Translations under genes and position numbers: made by a program | The notes under the pieces: generated by a model | Told to the model about the DNA's origin: nothing | What the model saw: the letters and a program-made list of their open reading frames with translations, nothing else | Database searches by the model: none | Source: Serratia ureilytica | GTDB taxonomy: Bacteria; Pseudomonadota; Gammaproteobacteria; Enterobacterales; Enterobacteriaceae | Length of the DNA: 64,000 bases | NCBI RefSeq assembly: GCF_013375155.1 | Contig: NZ_JABXOF010000007.1 | Coordinates: 186,001 to 250,000, forward strand | Reading direction: 5' to 3' | Shown: piece by piece, positions 44,475-54,699 of the stretch | Position numbering within the stretch: the first letter of the stretch is position 1 | Layout of the letters: each line of letters begins with the position of its first letter

Positions 44475-44495
44475 GGGCGCAGCCAGGCTGCGCCC
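44475..44495. terminator. hairpin between lplT and tas
   Basis: GGGCGCAGCC (44475-44484) pairs with GGCTGCGCCC (44486-44495), tight loop; lies between convergent lplT and tas. Confidence 0.6.
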
Positions 44496-44502
44496 TCCGG
44501 CT

Positions 44503-45543
44503 TCAAGGCGCCGGAATGGTAAACCGGGTGTGGATTTCTTCGAGCGCCTGCAGCACGTCCTCATCCAGAATCACGTCGAGACTGTCGAGGTTGATTTTCA
44601 ACTGCTCCACCGAGGTGGCGCCCAGCAGGGTGCTGGCGACGAACGGCTGCTGACGCACGAAGGCCAACGCCATCTGCGAAGGATCCAGCCCGTGTTTTTT
44701 GGCCAGCGCCACGTATTCGGCGATCGCCCGTTGGGTTTGCTGCCCTGAATAACGGTTGAAGCGGGTGAACAGCGTATTGCGCGCACCGGCCGGTTTAGCG
44801 TCGTTGAGGTATTTACCGCTCAGCGTGCCGAACGCCAGGCTGGAATAGGCCAGCAGTTCTACCCCTTCGTGCTGGCTGATTTCGGCCAGGCCAATCTCAA
44901 AGCTGCGGTTCAGCAGGCTGTACGGGTTTTGAATCGACACGATGCGCGGCAGCTCGTGTTTCTCCGCCAGTTGCAGATAGCGCATCACGCCCCAGGGCGT
45001 TTCGTTGGAGACCCCGATATAGCGAATTTTACCGGCGCGCACCTGCTCGGTCAGCGCCTCCAGGGTTTCCAGCAGCGTGACCGTGGCTTTGTCATCGGTA
45101 TATTGATAGTTGAGTTTGCCAAAGCAGTTGGTGGCGCGCTGCGGCCAGTGCAATTGGTAAAGATCGAGATAATCGGTGTTCAGCCGCTTGAGGCTGGCGT
45201 CCAGAGCGGCGCGGATGTTTTTGCGATCGAGCGCCTGCTGCGGGCGGATGCTGCTGTCAGTGCCGCGCACCGGGCCCGAGACTTTGCTGGCCAGGACGAT
45301 TTTTTCGCGATTGCCGCGCGCTTTGATCCAACTGCCGATATAGCTTTCGGTCAGGCCCTGGGTTTCCGGGCGGGGCGGCACCGGGTACAGTTCGGCGGTA
45401 TCTATCAGGTTCACGCCTGCGGCCAATGCATAGTCCAGTTGCGCATGGGCGTCGGCTTCGCTGTTCTGTTCGCCAAAGGTCATGGTGCCCAGTCCCAGCA
45501 CGCTCACTTCTAAAGAACTGTGGGGAATACGGTGGTATTGCAT
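44503..45543 (-). CDS. tas: Tas aldo/keto reductase
   Basis: 346 residues, same length as E. coli Tas. AKR fold with catalytic Asp/Tyr in NLIDTAELYP, Lys in IVLASKVSG and His in LDLYQLHWPQR; NADPH site near the C-terminus (GATSVEQLKINL). In E. coli it can suppress a tyrosine auxotrophy when overexpressed; native substrate unclear. Convergent with lplT as in E. coli. Confidence 0.93.
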   Translation of the reverse strand: MQYHRIPHSSLEVSVLGLGTMTFGEQNSEADAHAQLDYALAAGVNLIDTAELYPVPPRPETQGLTESYIGSWIKARGNREKIVLASKVSGPVRGTDSSIRPQQALDRKNIRAALDASLKRLNTDYLDLYQLHWPQRATNCFGKLNYQYTDDKATVTLLETLEALTEQVRAGKIRYIGVSNETPWGVMRYLQLAEKHELPRIVSIQNPYSLLNRSFEIGLAEISQHEGVELLAYSSLAFGTLSGKYLNDAKPAGARNTLFTRFNRYSGQQTQRAIAEYVALAKKHGLDPSQMALAFVRQQPFVASTLLGATSVEQLKINLDSLDVILDEDVLQALEEIHTRFTIPAP

Positions 45544-45748
45544 TAACGGCCTTCCTTTCTTGTTAGCGCTGACGGGCCGTGTGGCCCGGTGAAACAGGAG
45601 CCCAATTCAGAAGACGGCGCAAAGTCCGTCGGGCGGCGATGTCGCCTTTCCTGACTATAACCAAGCGGTGAAGATGGGGGAAGCGGATTCCGTGCGGACA
45701 CGAATGAGGGCTACCGCGCTCGAGCGGGCGATAGCCGGCGTGCGGTGA

Positions 45749-45967
45749 TTAGCGTTCGATAACCTGGGAAACCTGATCGCCGTTGATCTGGCGGTGATTG
45801 CCTTTCTCATCTTTATAACTGATGAGTCCGGTGTCTGTGTCGATCTCCGGTTTGCCTTGCGTCAGGATCATGTTGCCGTCTTTGGTCGCCATGACGTAGT
45901 CGCTGGAACATCCCGCCAAACCGGCGGCCATAACCAGCGCAGACACTGCCATTACCCACTTTTTCAT
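45749..45967 (-). CDS. ygdR: YgdR/YgdI-type small lipoprotein
   Basis: 72 residues: lipoprotein signal with lipobox LAGC (Cys20), then a compact SH3-like domain ([32 protein letters not shown]). DUF903 family of small enterobacterial lipoproteins; function unknown. Next to tas and ygdQ as in E. coli. Confidence 0.9.
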   Translation of the reverse strand: MKKWVMAVSALVMAAGLAGCSSDYVMATKDGNMILTQGKPEIDTDTGLISYKDEKGNHRQINGDQVSQVIER

Positions 45968-46089
45968 CCTGCGGATCCTCGATTATGCAGAAAACAATGT
46001 TCTTTCAAGATTAGCAAACTCTTGGCAGAGAGCGTCTCAGATAAGTCTTTATCTGATAAGAAAAACTGAAATGAGGGGGCAACGAAACG

Positions 46090-46116
46090 GCGGAAGCCGC
46101 CGATGGCGGCCTCCGC
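46090..46116. terminator. hairpin after ygdQ
   Basis: GCGGAAGCCGCC (46090-46101) pairs with GGCGGCCTCCGC (46105-46116) with one mismatch and loop GAT; it lies 6 bases beyond the ygdQ stop. Confidence 0.5.
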
Positions 46117-46122
46117 GTAGGG

Positions 46123-46839
46123 TTATTCCGGCGAACGGTTTTTCTTGCTGCGCATCAGATTGAGCGCTTCTACCGACATGGAGAAGAACATGGCGAAGTA
46201 GATGTAGCCTTTCGGCACGTGCACCTGGAAACTTTCCAGCATCAGCGTGAAGCCCACCAGGATCAGGAACGCCAGCGCCAGCATTTTCACCGACGGATGG
46301 CGATTGACGAATTCGCCGATCGGCCGTGCGGCGAACATCATCACGCCGACGGCAATCACCACCGCCGCCATCATGATGAACAGGTGATCGGAAAGGCCTA
46401 CGGCGGTAATCACCGAATCCAGGCTGAAGATGATATCCAACAGCATGATCTGTACGATCGCGCCGAAGAAGCTGTGCACCTTGGTGTGGTGCTCTTCTTC
46501 CGTGCCTTCGATGGTTTCGTGGATCTCTTTGCTGGCTTTCCAGATCAGGAACAATCCACCGAGCAGCAGGATCAGATCGCGGGCTGAAATGGCGTGATCC
46601 AGCACGGTGAACAGCGGGTGCGTCAAGCGGATCACCCAGGCGATGGAGGCCAGCAGCGCCAGGCGCATCAGCATGGCGGCGGCCAAGCCCATTCGGCGAG
46701 CTTTGTTCTGTTGCGCTTTGGGCAGCTTCGCCACCACCAGCGACAGAAAAATGATGTTATCAATACCCAGTACGATCTCAAGAATGGTTAGCGTACCTAA
46801 CGCTAACCAGGCATTGGGATCCATAATCCATTCGAACAT
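46123..46839 (-). CDS. ygdQ: YgdQ, TerC-family membrane protein
   Basis: 238 residues (E. coli 237), seven or so membrane helices and the TerC motifs EIVLGIDNIIFLSL and DIIFSLDSVITAVGL with membrane acidic residues, suggesting metal ion transport. ATG 46839 is the family start (MFEWIMDPNAW); an upstream in-frame ATG is unlikely. Position before mutH is conserved. Confidence 0.92.
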   Translation of the reverse strand: MFEWIMDPNAWLALGTLTILEIVLGIDNIIFLSLVVAKLPKAQQNKARRMGLAAAMLMRLALLASIAWVIRLTHPLFTVLDHAISARDLILLLGGLFLIWKASKEIHETIEGTEEEHHTKVHSFFGAIVQIMLLDIIFSLDSVITAVGLSDHLFIMMAAVVIAVGVMMFAARPIGEFVNRHPSVKMLALAFLILVGFTLMLESFQVHVPKGYIYFAMFFSMSVEALNLMRSKKNRSPE

Positions 46840-46939
46840 TGCCCGACACACCTTAATACTTAATAAATGCAAAGGGTGAATTATACGCGTTTATCGTGGC
46901 GCTGACAGGGCTAGCTAAACCAGAGTTAAACGAAATCGC

Positions 46940-47626
46940 CTAGATTGAGAAATGTCTTGCCAGCAGCGCGCCGGTAAAACCCTTTTTCAGATAGAAACCG
47001 CGCGGCAGCGTCATGATAGGTTGCCCCTGTTCGCCGATGGCTTCGGTGAGCGCCTTGTTGTTGGCCGCTTTGGGGCGCAGTTGCAGCACTTCGCCGTGGC
47101 GTGCGGTGATGCGTTCTACGTGACCGAGCACAATCAGATCCATCAGCTCTTCCCAATCGCGGCGCAGCATCTCTTCTTCTGCAGCGCTCGGGCTCCACAG
47201 CAGCGGCGAACCGACGCGGCGCTGCGCCAGCGGGATTTGCCGTTCGCCCTCTACCGGTATCCACAACACGCGCGCCAGCTTGTGGCGAACGTGGCTGCTG
47301 GCCCAGGTGACGCCGCTGTTGCCGGTGAGCGGGGCCACGCAGACGAAAGTGGTCTCCAGCGGTTTGCCGGCGGCGTCGACAGGAATGGTTTTCAGCTCAA
47401 TGCCCAGCTCGGGAAAATCCTGTTCCGGTTTGCTGCCGGCCATGGCGCCGAGGTACAGCTCCAGCAGCATGCCCACCCAGCCTTTATCGCGCTTCAGATC
47501 CTTGGGGATCGGCAACTGCGCGCGGGCGGCCAGTTCGCCAAAACTGAAGCCGGCCAGCGCCTGAGCGCGCTCGAACAGCTGCCGTTCATTTTCCGGCGGG
47601 GGCGGCAGAGGGGATAAAAACGCCAT
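46940..47626 (-). CDS. mutH: MutH mismatch-repair endonuclease
   Basis: 228 residues (E. coli 229). Cuts the unmethylated strand at hemimethylated GATC when activated by MutL. The DX(n)EXK nuclease motif is visible in [11 protein letters not shown]. Closely similar to E. coli along its length ([21 protein letters not shown]). The gene is transcribed away from rppH across a long gap. Confidence 0.95.
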   Translation of the reverse strand: MAFLSPLPPPPENERQLFERAQALAGFSFGELAARAQLPIPKDLKRDKGWVGMLLELYLGAMAGSKPEQDFPELGIELKTIPVDAAGKPLETTFVCVAPLTGNSGVTWASSHVRHKLARVLWIPVEGERQIPLAQRRVGSPLLWSPSAAEEEMLRRDWEELMDLIVLGHVERITARHGEVLQLRPKAANNKALTEAIGEQGQPIMTLPRGFYLKKGFTGALLARHFSI

Positions 47627-47821
47627 AAATCAAGCCTGTCGAATTTGGTTGAAAAACGTACTGCAAAGATACACGGGAAACGGTAACCCCAGTCGCCTGG
47701 GGAAAAGAATAATAGTAGCATGATTTTACATGACTTTTTTTCTTTCCTTGCGCGGGCGACAATGCACCCGCGAGGCTTGTTCACCTGAAGCCACCGACAA
47801 TAAACAGGATCTTACACCTAT

Positions 47822-48231
47822 TTATCCACAGATTTATGGGATAACCCAAATTTTTACCGATCACTGGTTCAATTTACAGCCTTGACTCGGGCGGTTTTTT
47901 ACGAATTTGTCCGTTTTGTGCGTAACTTGCCCGGATAATCTGTGGATAAAAACGGCGTTGGTGGATCTTTCGCCAGGGTAAGATCCTTACCGTGCATAGA
48001 TCACATTTTTGCCCTGTACATAACTGTGGGGTGTTGGTTAATTATATGTTTTTAGGAGTAATATTGTTTTTTCGGTGTGAGGAGGGATTTTCGGGGACGA
48101 GAGTTTTACCGGCTTATCCCTCGAGTTCTACACACACCTATCCACAGAAAAAGTGAATAAAACCGGTCTGAAATGCCGATGCATGTTTATAACTTTGCCT
48201 ATATCTGTGAGTTATCCCAATGTTATCCGGC
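47822..48231. repeat. DnaA-box and GATC cluster in the mutH-rppH gap
   Basis: The 696-base gap (47627-48322) has no supportable gene. It contains two perfect DnaA boxes TTATCCACA (47822-47830 plus; 47941-47949 minus), one single-mismatch box CTATCCACA (48138-48146), weaker ones at 48212 and 48223, and GATC at 47808, 47859, 47964, 47982 and 47999. A GGTAAG-ATC-CTTACC palindrome lies at 47977-47991. It could regulate mutH or rppH, or bind DnaA as a titration site. Confidence 0.6.
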
Positions 48232-48322
48232 CCGCAGCGCCGTAAAGCAGTGGTTTACCGCCTGTAGCTTGTGTGAAACAATCAGGACATCTATGCGAAT
48301 TTAAGCTTATCGAGGTAGTCCG

Positions 48323-48850
48323 GTGATCGATGATGATGGCTACCGCCCGAATGTTGGTATCGTAATCTGTAATCGTCAGGGGCAGGTCTTATGGGCCCGC
48401 CGTTACGGTCAGCACTCCTGGCAGTTTCCCCAAGGTGGGATTAACCCTGGCGAAACTGCGGAGCAGGCGATGTACCGTGAGCTGTTCGAAGAAGTGGGGC
48501 TGAGTAAAAAGGATGTGCGCATCCTGGCTTCGACCCGCAACTGGTTGCGCTATAAATTGCCGAAACGTTTGGTGCGTTGGGACACAAAGCCGGTTTGTAT
48601 CGGCCAAAAGCAAAAATGGTTTTTGTTGCAGCTACTGTGCAATGACGCTGATATCAACATGCAGCGCAGCAGCACACCGGAGTTCGACGGTTGGCGCTGG
48701 GTGAGCTTCTGGTATCCGGTGCGCCAGGTGGTGTCGTTTAAACGCGACGTCTACCGCCGGGTGATGAAAGAATTCGCCGTGACCGTGATGCCGATGCAAG
48801 AGCAGGCGGCGCCGCGGCAGGCCCCCGCTTATCGCCGAAAGAGAGGTTAA
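48323..48850 (+). CDS. rppH: RppH RNA pyrophosphohydrolase
   Basis: 175 residues (E. coli 176). Nudix box [22 protein letters not shown] is intact. Removes pyrophosphate from mRNA 5' ends to trigger decay. Start is GTG at 48323 with GAGGT 7 bases upstream, giving the standard [13 protein letters not shown]. Followed by ptsP after 12 bases, as in E. coli. Confidence 0.96.
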   Translation: MIDDDGYRPNVGIVICNRQGQVLWARRYGQHSWQFPQGGINPGETAEQAMYRELFEEVGLSKKDVRILASTRNWLRYKLPKRLVRWDTKPVCIGQKQKWFLLQLLCNDADINMQRSSTPEFDGWRWVSFWYPVRQVVSFKRDVYRRVMKEFAVTVMPMQEQAAPRQAPAYRRKRG

Positions 48851-48862
48851 GTTAAGCCGACT

Positions 48863-51109
48863 ATGCTCACGCGCTTGCGAGAAATTGTAGAGAAGGTGGC
48901 CGCGGCGGCCAGTCTGACGGATGCGCTGGATCTGCTGGTCAATGAAACCTGTCTGGCGATGGACACCGAAGTGTGCTCCATTTACCTGGCGGACAACGAT
49001 CGCCGCTGTTACTACCTGATGGCCACGCGCGGGCTGAAAAAGCCGCGCGGGCGCACTATCGCATTGGCGTTTGACGAAGGTGTCGTCGGGTTGGTCGGCC
49101 GCCGGGCCGAACCCATCAACCTGGCCGATGCCCAAAGCCATCCCAGCTTCAAGTACGTTCCGCAGGTCAAAGAGGATCGTTTCCGATCCTTCCTCGGGGT
49201 ACCGATCATTCACCGGCGCCAGCTGTTGGGGGTGTTGGTGGTGCAGCAGCGCGAGCTGCGCCAGTTCGACGAAAGCGAAGAGTCGTTCATGGTCACCCTG
49301 GCCACGCAGATGGCCGGGATCCTTTCACAGTCGCAGCTTAATGCCATTTTCGGCCAGTATCGCCAAACGCGCGTGCGCGCGCTGGCGGCCTCGCCCGGCG
49401 TAGCGGTGGCGGAAGGGTGGCAGGACAGCAGCCAGCCTTCGCTCGATCAGGTTTACCGCGCGTCGACGCTGGACACCGCCAGCGAGCGCGAGCGCCTGAC
49501 GTTGGCGTTGGAAGAGGCCGGCGCGGAATTTCGCCGCTTCAGCAAGCGTTTTGCCGGCAGCTCGCAAAAAGAGAGCGCGGCGATCTTCGATCTTTATTCT
49601 CACCTGCTAAACGACGCCCGCCTCAAGCGCGAATTGTTCGCCGAAATTGACAACGGCTCGGTGGCGGAATGGGCGGTGAAGCAGGTGATAGAAGCCTTTG
49701 CCGAACAGTTCGCCAAACTGCAGGACACCTATATGCGCGAGCGCGGCAGCGACCTGCGCGCGCTGGGCCAGCGCCTGCTGTTCCACCTCGACGACACCAC
49801 TCAGGGCGCCACCCAGTGGCCGGCGCGTTTTGTGCTGGTGGCGGATGAACTGACCGCGACATTGCTGGCCGAAGTGCCGCAGGATCGCCTGGTTGGCGTG
49901 GTCGTGCGCGACGGCGCCGCCAATTCGCATGCGGCGATTTTGGTGCGGGCGATGGGGGTGCCGACGGTGATGGGCGCCGACATCCAGCCTTCTCTGCTCA
50001 GCCAGCGGCTGCTGATCGTTGATGGGTATCGCGGCGAACTGCTGGTCGATCCTGAGCCGGTGCTGGTGCAGGAATACCAACGGCTGATCAGCGAAGAACA
50101 GGAACTGAGCAAGCTGGCGGAAGACGACGTCGAACAGCCGGCGCAGTTGAAAAGCGGCGAACGCGTTCAGGTGATGTTGAACGCCGGCCTCAGCCCGGAA
50201 CATGAACAGCTGTTGGGCGGCCGGGTGGACGGCGTGGGGTTGTACCGCACTGAAATTCCGTTCATGTTGCAAAGCGGTTTCCCTTCTGAAGAAGAACAGG
50301 TCGCGCAGTATCAAGGCATGCTGCAGCTTTACCCCAACAAACCGGTCACGCTGCGCACGCTGGACATCGGCGCCGACAAGCAACTGCCCTACATGCCGAT
50401 CAGCGAAGAAAATCCCTGCCTGGGCTGGCGCGGCATTCGCATCACTCTGGACCAGCCGGAGATTTTTTTGATACAGGTGCGCGCCATGCTGCGCGCCAAT
50501 GCCGGCACCGGCAACCTGGGCATTTTGCTGCCGATGGTCACCAGCCTGGAAGAGGTCGATGAGGCCAAGCGCCTGATTGACCGCGCCGGGCGCGAGGTGG
50601 AAGAGGTGCTTGGCTACGCGATCCCGAAACCGAAAATCGGCGTGATGCTGGAAGTGCCGTCGATGATTTTCCTGATCCCGCATTTGGCCGGGCGCGTCGA
50701 CTTCATCTCGGTAGGCACCAACGATTTGACCCAGTACCTGCTGGCGGTTGATCGCAACAACACGCGGGTAGCCTCGCTGTACGACAGCCTGCATCCCGCG
50801 ATGCTGCAGGTGCTGAAGCTGATCGCCGAACAGGGGAAAGCGGCCGGGCTGCAGCTTAGCCTGTGCGGTGAACTGGCCGGCGATCCGATGGGCGCGCTGT
50901 TGCTGGTAGGCATGGGCTATCGCAATCTGAGCATGAACGGACGCAGCGTGGCGCGCATCAAATACCTGCTGCGGCATATCGATCTTGCCGACGCCGAAGT
51001 GTTGGCGCACCGAGTGTTGAACACCCAAATGACCACGGAAGTGCGCCATTTGGTGGCGGCGTTTATGGAGCGACGCGGCATGGGCGGGTTGATTCGCGGC
51101 GGCAGATAA
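48863..51109 (+). CDS. ptsP: PtsP, enzyme I of the nitrogen PTS
   Basis: 748 residues, same as E. coli. N-terminal GAF domain (about 5-150), then enzyme I domains with phospho-His356 (AANSHAAILVRAMG) and the PEP-binding barrel (LGWRGIRI, SLCGELAGDP). It phosphorylates NPr from PEP, signalling nitrogen and potassium status. Confidence 0.96.
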   Translation: MLTRLREIVEKVAAAASLTDALDLLVNETCLAMDTEVCSIYLADNDRRCYYLMATRGLKKPRGRTIALAFDEGVVGLVGRRAEPINLADAQSHPSFKYVPQVKEDRFRSFLGVPIIHRRQLLGVLVVQQRELRQFDESEESFMVTLATQMAGILSQSQLNAIFGQYRQTRVRALAASPGVAVAEGWQDSSQPSLDQVYRASTLDTASERERLTLALEEAGAEFRRFSKRFAGSSQKESAAIFDLYSHLLNDARLKRELFAEIDNGSVAEWAVKQVIEAFAEQFAKLQDTYMRERGSDLRALGQRLLFHLDDTTQGATQWPARFVLVADELTATLLAEVPQDRLVGVVVRDGAANSHAAILVRAMGVPTVMGADIQPSLLSQRLLIVDGYRGELLVDPEPVLVQEYQRLISEEQELSKLAEDDVEQPAQLKSGERVQVMLNAGLSPEHEQLLGGRVDGVGLYRTEIPFMLQSGFPSEEEQVAQYQGMLQLYPNKPVTLRTLDIGADKQLPYMPISEENPCLGWRGIRITLDQPEIFLIQVRAMLRANAGTGNLGILLPMVTSLEEVDEAKRLIDRAGREVEEVLGYAIPKPKIGVMLEVPSMIFLIPHLAGRVDFISVGTNDLTQYLLAVDRNNTRVASLYDSLHPAMLQVLKLIAEQGKAAGLQLSLCGELAGDPMGALLLVGMGYRNLSMNGRSVARIKYLLRHIDLADAEVLAHRVLNTQMTTEVRHLVAAFMERRGMGGLIRGGR

Positions 51110-51331
51110 TCGCCGCGCGATGTGATTTTTTTACAGAACTTTTCCCGCGCTGCCGGCCCGGACCGCGCTAAGCCTATGTTATGATGCGCAACCTCAGCGC
51201 GACGCATGTTCGTCGTCTTGCAAACCGCAGTGGCCAACGCTGCCGTTTGAAAGGCGTGTGACAACCTGCGCCGACGTTTGGCACCTGCCGCCCCCGCATG
51301 GGGAAAAATAACAGACATGTTGTGGTGATAG

Positions 51332-52204
51332 ATGAGCAATAGCTATCTGGCGTTTCCTAAATTTGATCCGGTCATTTTCTCCATTGGCCCGGTTTCTTTG
51401 CATTGGTACGGCCTGATGTATCTGGTCGGCTTCGTTTTTGCCATGTGGCTGGCGGTGCGCCGCGCCAACAAGCCGGGCAGCGGCTGGACCAAAGACGAAG
51501 TGGAAAACCTGCTCTACGCCGGTTTCCTGGGCGTATTCGTCGGCGGCCGCGTGGGCTATGTGCTGTTCTACAACCTGCCGTTGTTCCTGGATAATCCGCT
51601 ATATCTGTTTAAAGTCTGGGATGGCGGCATGTCGTTCCACGGCGGATTGATGGGGGTGATTCTGGTGATGTTCTGGTTCGCTCGCCGCACCAAACGCACC
51701 TTCTTCCAGGTTTCCGATTTTATCGCGCCATTGATCCCGTTCGGTTTGGGCGCCGGCCGCCTCGGCAACTTCATCAACGGTGAACTGTGGGGCCGCGTGA
51801 CCACCGACACCCCTTGGGCGATGCTGTTCCCAAGCTCGCGCAGCGAAGACGTGGCGCTCGCCGCCGCCGATCCTTCTCTGCTGCCGCTGCTGAATCAGTA
51901 TGGCGTGCTGCCGCGTCACCCGTCCCAGCTGTATGAACTGCTGCTTGAAGGCGTGGTGCTGTTTATCATTCTGAACCTGTTCATCCGCAAGCCGCGGCCG
52001 ATGGGTGCCGTATCGGGCCTGTTCCTGATCGGTTATGGCGCATTCCGCATCATCGTTGAAGCGTTCCGCCAGCCGGATGCCCAGCTTGGCCTGTTCGACG
52101 GCGTGATCAGCATGGGGCAGATCCTGTCCATCCCGATGGTGGTGGCCGGTGTTATTATGATGATTTGGGCGTACCGTCGTCGCCCGCAGCAACAACTGTC
52201 GTGA
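51332..52204 (+). CDS. lgt: Lgt prolipoprotein diacylglyceryl transferase
   Basis: 290 residues (E. coli 291), seven membrane helices, Lgt signature [14 protein letters not shown] and HPSQLYE. It attaches diacylglycerol to the lipobox cysteine, so it also acts on the lipoproteins encoded in this window. A 222-base gap separates it from ptsP; GTGGTGAT precedes the ATG. Confidence 0.96.
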   Translation: MSNSYLAFPKFDPVIFSIGPVSLHWYGLMYLVGFVFAMWLAVRRANKPGSGWTKDEVENLLYAGFLGVFVGGRVGYVLFYNLPLFLDNPLYLFKVWDGGMSFHGGLMGVILVMFWFARRTKRTFFQVSDFIAPLIPFGLGAGRLGNFINGELWGRVTTDTPWAMLFPSSRSEDVALAAADPSLLPLLNQYGVLPRHPSQLYELLLEGVVLFIILNLFIRKPRPMGAVSGLFLIGYGAFRIIVEAFRQPDAQLGLFDGVISMGQILSIPMVVAGVIMMIWAYRRRPQQQLS

Positions 52205-52211
52205 GGGACAA

Positions 52212-53006
52212 ATGAAACAGTATCTGGATTTGATGAACAAGGTGCTCGCCGAGGGCACTCCTAAAGCCGACCGTACCGGCACTGGCACGTTGTCGATTTT
52301 CGGCCACCAGATGCGTTTCAATTTGCAGGAAGGCTTCCCGTTGGTGACCACCAAGAAATGTCATCTGCGTTCGATCATTCATGAGCTGTTGTGGTTCCTG
52401 AACGGCGATACCAACATCGCCTATCTGCGTGACAACAAGGTCACCATTTGGGACGAGTGGGCCGATGAAAACGGCGATCTCGGCCCGGTGTACGGCAAGC
52501 AGTGGCGAGCCTGGGGGGCGGCGGACGGTCGTCAGATCGATCAGCTGAGCAACGTGCTCCAGCAACTGAAACAAGATCCGGATTCGCGCCGCATCATCGT
52601 TTCCGCCTGGAACGTCGGTGAGCTGGACCAGATGGCGCTGGCGCCGTGCCACGCGTTCTTCCAGTTCTACGTGGCGGACGGCAAACTCTCTTGCCAGCTG
52701 TACCAGCGTTCCTGCGACGTGTTCCTCGGCCTGCCGTTCAACATCGCCAGCTACGCGCTGTTGGTGCATATGATGGCGCAGCAGTGCGATTTGGACGTCG
52801 GCGACTTCGTCTGGACCGGTGGCGATACCCATCTGTACAGTAATCATATGGAACAGACGAAGCTGCAGTTGACGCGTGAACCCCGTCCGTTGCCGAAGCT
52901 GGTGATCAAACGCAAGCCGGCTTCGCTGTTCGATTACCGTTTCGAAGACTTCGAGATCGAAGGTTACGATCCGCACCCGGCCATCAAGGCGCCGGTCGCG
53001 ATCTGA
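52212..53006 (+). CDS. thyA: thymidylate synthase
   Basis: 264 residues, identical in length to E. coli ThyA. Catalytic Cys146 in ALAPCHAFF; folate and dUMP contacts ([36 protein letters not shown]) are intact. Makes dTMP from dUMP. Begins 7 bases after lgt with GAGGGAC as ribosome site, so co-transcribed. Confidence 0.97.
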   Translation: MKQYLDLMNKVLAEGTPKADRTGTGTLSIFGHQMRFNLQEGFPLVTTKKCHLRSIIHELLWFLNGDTNIAYLRDNKVTIWDEWADENGDLGPVYGKQWRAWGAADGRQIDQLSNVLQQLKQDPDSRRIIVSAWNVGELDQMALAPCHAFFQFYVADGKLSCQLYQRSCDVFLGLPFNIASYALLVHMMAQQCDLDVGDFVWTGGDTHLYSNHMEQTKLQLTREPRPLPKLVIKRKPASLFDYRFEDFEIEGYDPHPAIKAPVAI

Positions 53007-53024
53007 CCTTAACCGCATCACACC

Positions 53025-53053
53025 AGGGGCGCAGCGATTGCGCCCCTTTTTTT
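53025..53053 (+). terminator. thyA terminator
   Basis: Perfect 9-base stem AGGGGCGCA / TGCGCCCCT with loop GCGAT and a seven-T run: a standard rho-independent terminator. Confidence 0.85.
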
Positions 53054-53180
53054 ATCCGCATTGCGCGCCGCGCCGCATTTTATTGTCGCCATTTGTCGCT
53101 ATAGGGAAAACATTGCGCAGCTTGCCGCAAGGCTTGCGCATGCGGCTTTACCGCCTTGTTACGGCCCTTAAACTGGCCGC

Positions 53181-53684
53181 ATGAAAGAAAATACGCTCTC
53201 GAACATCGATGACCGCCAGCGTGGCATGACGCTGATTGAGCTGTTGGCGGCGCTCCTGATCGCCGGCATGCTCACCGGCTGGGGCGTCGGTCAATGGCGC
53301 CACCATCAGCAAACGTTGCGCCTGGAACATACTGCCCAGCAGATGCTGGCATTTTTACTGCGACTGCAGGCGGACGCCAACTGGCGCAACCGCACGACGC
53401 TGCTGTGGTTCAAGAACGGCACGCCCTGGTGCCTGGGCGGCGGTGTGCCGCCGCCGGATTGCGCTTCCGCCGAGGGTTCCGTTTTCTCACCGTCTTACCG
53501 CGACGTCGTTTTGAGCGGCTACACCGACAAAGAGATCGGGTTTTACGGCTTGCGCAATACCGCGCAGGCGGGGCACATCCTGCTCAGCAACGAGGCAGGC
53601 GGCCTGCGGCTGGTGCTGTCCGCCCGAGGGCGGCTGCGTTTGTGCAGCGAAGGGCTCCGGATAAGGGGGACCGCGCCATGCTGA
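53181..53684 (+). CDS. ppdA: PpdA-like pseudopilin
   Basis: 167 residues with a type IV prepilin signal: basic leader ending GMTLIELLAALLIAGMLTGWG (cleavage after Gly14, Glu at mature position 5). Belongs to the ppdA-ppdB-ygdB-ppdC set before recC. In E. coli these resemble minor pseudopilins; function is poorly known. Overlaps ppdB by 7 bases. Confidence 0.87.
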   Translation: MKENTLSNIDDRQRGMTLIELLAALLIAGMLTGWGVGQWRHHQQTLRLEHTAQQMLAFLLRLQADANWRNRTTLLWFKNGTPWCLGGGVPPPDCASAEGSVFSPSYRDVVLSGYTDKEIGFYGLRNTAQAGHILLSNEAGGLRLVLSARGRLRLCSEGLRIRGTAPC

Positions 53685-54256
53685 CTGTCGAACGCGGTTT
53701 TACCTTGCCGGAGGTGATGTTGGCGCTGGTGTTCGGCAGCGTGATCGCGCTCGGCGCCGCGAAAACCTACCCGCTGTTGCGCCAGCAAAACGTGGCCGTC
53801 GGCCAGCATTTTCGGCTGGAGTCAACGCTGCGGCAACTGGCGTTCGGCATCGAGAAGGACCTGCGCCGCGCCGGTTTCTGTGCCGGGCAGTGCGCCGGCC
53901 GCCCGCTGCTGATCGGCCAGGCGGCGGGAGAAGCGGCGGGCAGCTGCGTTATCGTCGCTTACGACATCACCCGCAGCGGGCAATGGCTCACCTCGGGCGA
54001 GGATGCAGGTTATTTCGGTTATCGGCTGCGCAATGGCGGCTTGGAAGGGCAGCGCGGCGTAAGCCAATGCGACGGCGGCGGCTGGGAGCGGCTGCTCGAT
54101 CGTGACGAAGTGCGCATTGAGCGGTTTCATGTGGCGATAGAGCGCGGGGAGCATGGCGGTGCGCTGGGCCGTTTGACTCTGGCGGGGCGCTCTGTCGGCG
54201 ATGCGCGTATCAGGCGCAGCCTGAGCGGGAACGTCGAAATGGCGGCGTTGCCATGA
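53678..54256 (+). CDS. ppdB: PpdB-like pseudopilin
   Basis: 192 residues (E. coli 187) with prepilin signal ERGFTLPEVMLALVFGSV. Two cysteine pairs in the C-terminal half (FCAGQCAG). Start at 53678 is chosen because it gives the short leader; longer in-frame starts lie inside ppdA. Confidence 0.87.
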   Translation: MLTVERGFTLPEVMLALVFGSVIALGAAKTYPLLRQQNVAVGQHFRLESTLRQLAFGIEKDLRRAGFCAGQCAGRPLLIGQAAGEAAGSCVIVAYDITRSGQWLTSGEDAGYFGYRLRNGGLEGQRGVSQCDGGGWERLLDRDEVRIERFHVAIERGEHGGALGRLTLAGRSVGDARIRRSLSGNVEMAALP

Positions 54257-54699
54257 ACCGGCGGAGCCAGCGAGGCGGCAGCACTTTGGCGGCGGTAATG
54301 TTGCTGTTGGCGTTGGGGTTGATGTTGCTCAATGCCCAGCACCGGCAATTGGATAACGCGCTGTTACTGGCCGCCGATCAGCAGCGCTACCTCCAGGCTT
54401 ACAATCAGGCCGCTTCGGCGCTGAGTTGGGGCATGCTCCAGCGTTGGCCGCGCGCCGAGCTGAGTGCGGCGGCCTGGTTATGCAGGCAGCGCGCGGAACT
54501 GACGGCCTGCGCCCGGCTGTCTGCCAGAGCGGGCGTCGTGACGGTACGCGGCCTTGGGGAGATGCGTGGCGGTGAGCCGCTTTGGCTGTATCAATGGGGC
54601 GCGTTTGACGGTGTGGAATCGGTCGGCAGGGTGCAAGCGCAGCCGGGCGGCCGGCTGGATTTTTGCCCCGAGAAAAGGCCGGCCGACTGTGAGGGTTAA
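54253..54699 (+). CDS. ygdB: YgdB, GspK/PilX-like minor pseudopilin
   Basis: 148 residues (E. coli 135) with a hydrophobic N-terminal helix after RGGSTLAAVMLLLALGL. The conserved Glu5 of prepilins is Ala here, as in GspK/PilX-type tip subunits. ATGA overlap with ppdB and overlap with ppdC show one operon. Confidence 0.85.
   Translation: MNRRSQRGGSTLAAVMLLLALGLMLLNAQHRQLDNALLLAADQQRYLQAYNQAASALSWGMLQRWPRAELSAAAWLCRQRAELTACARLSARAGVVTVRGLGEMRGGEPLWLYQWGAFDGVESVGRVQAQPGGRLDFCPEKRPADCEG

Noticed and set aside
47627-48322. Origin of replication
   Set aside because: DnaA boxes and GATC sites are present, but no AT-rich 13-mer array is clear and the flanking genes are mutH and rppH, not oriC neighbours.
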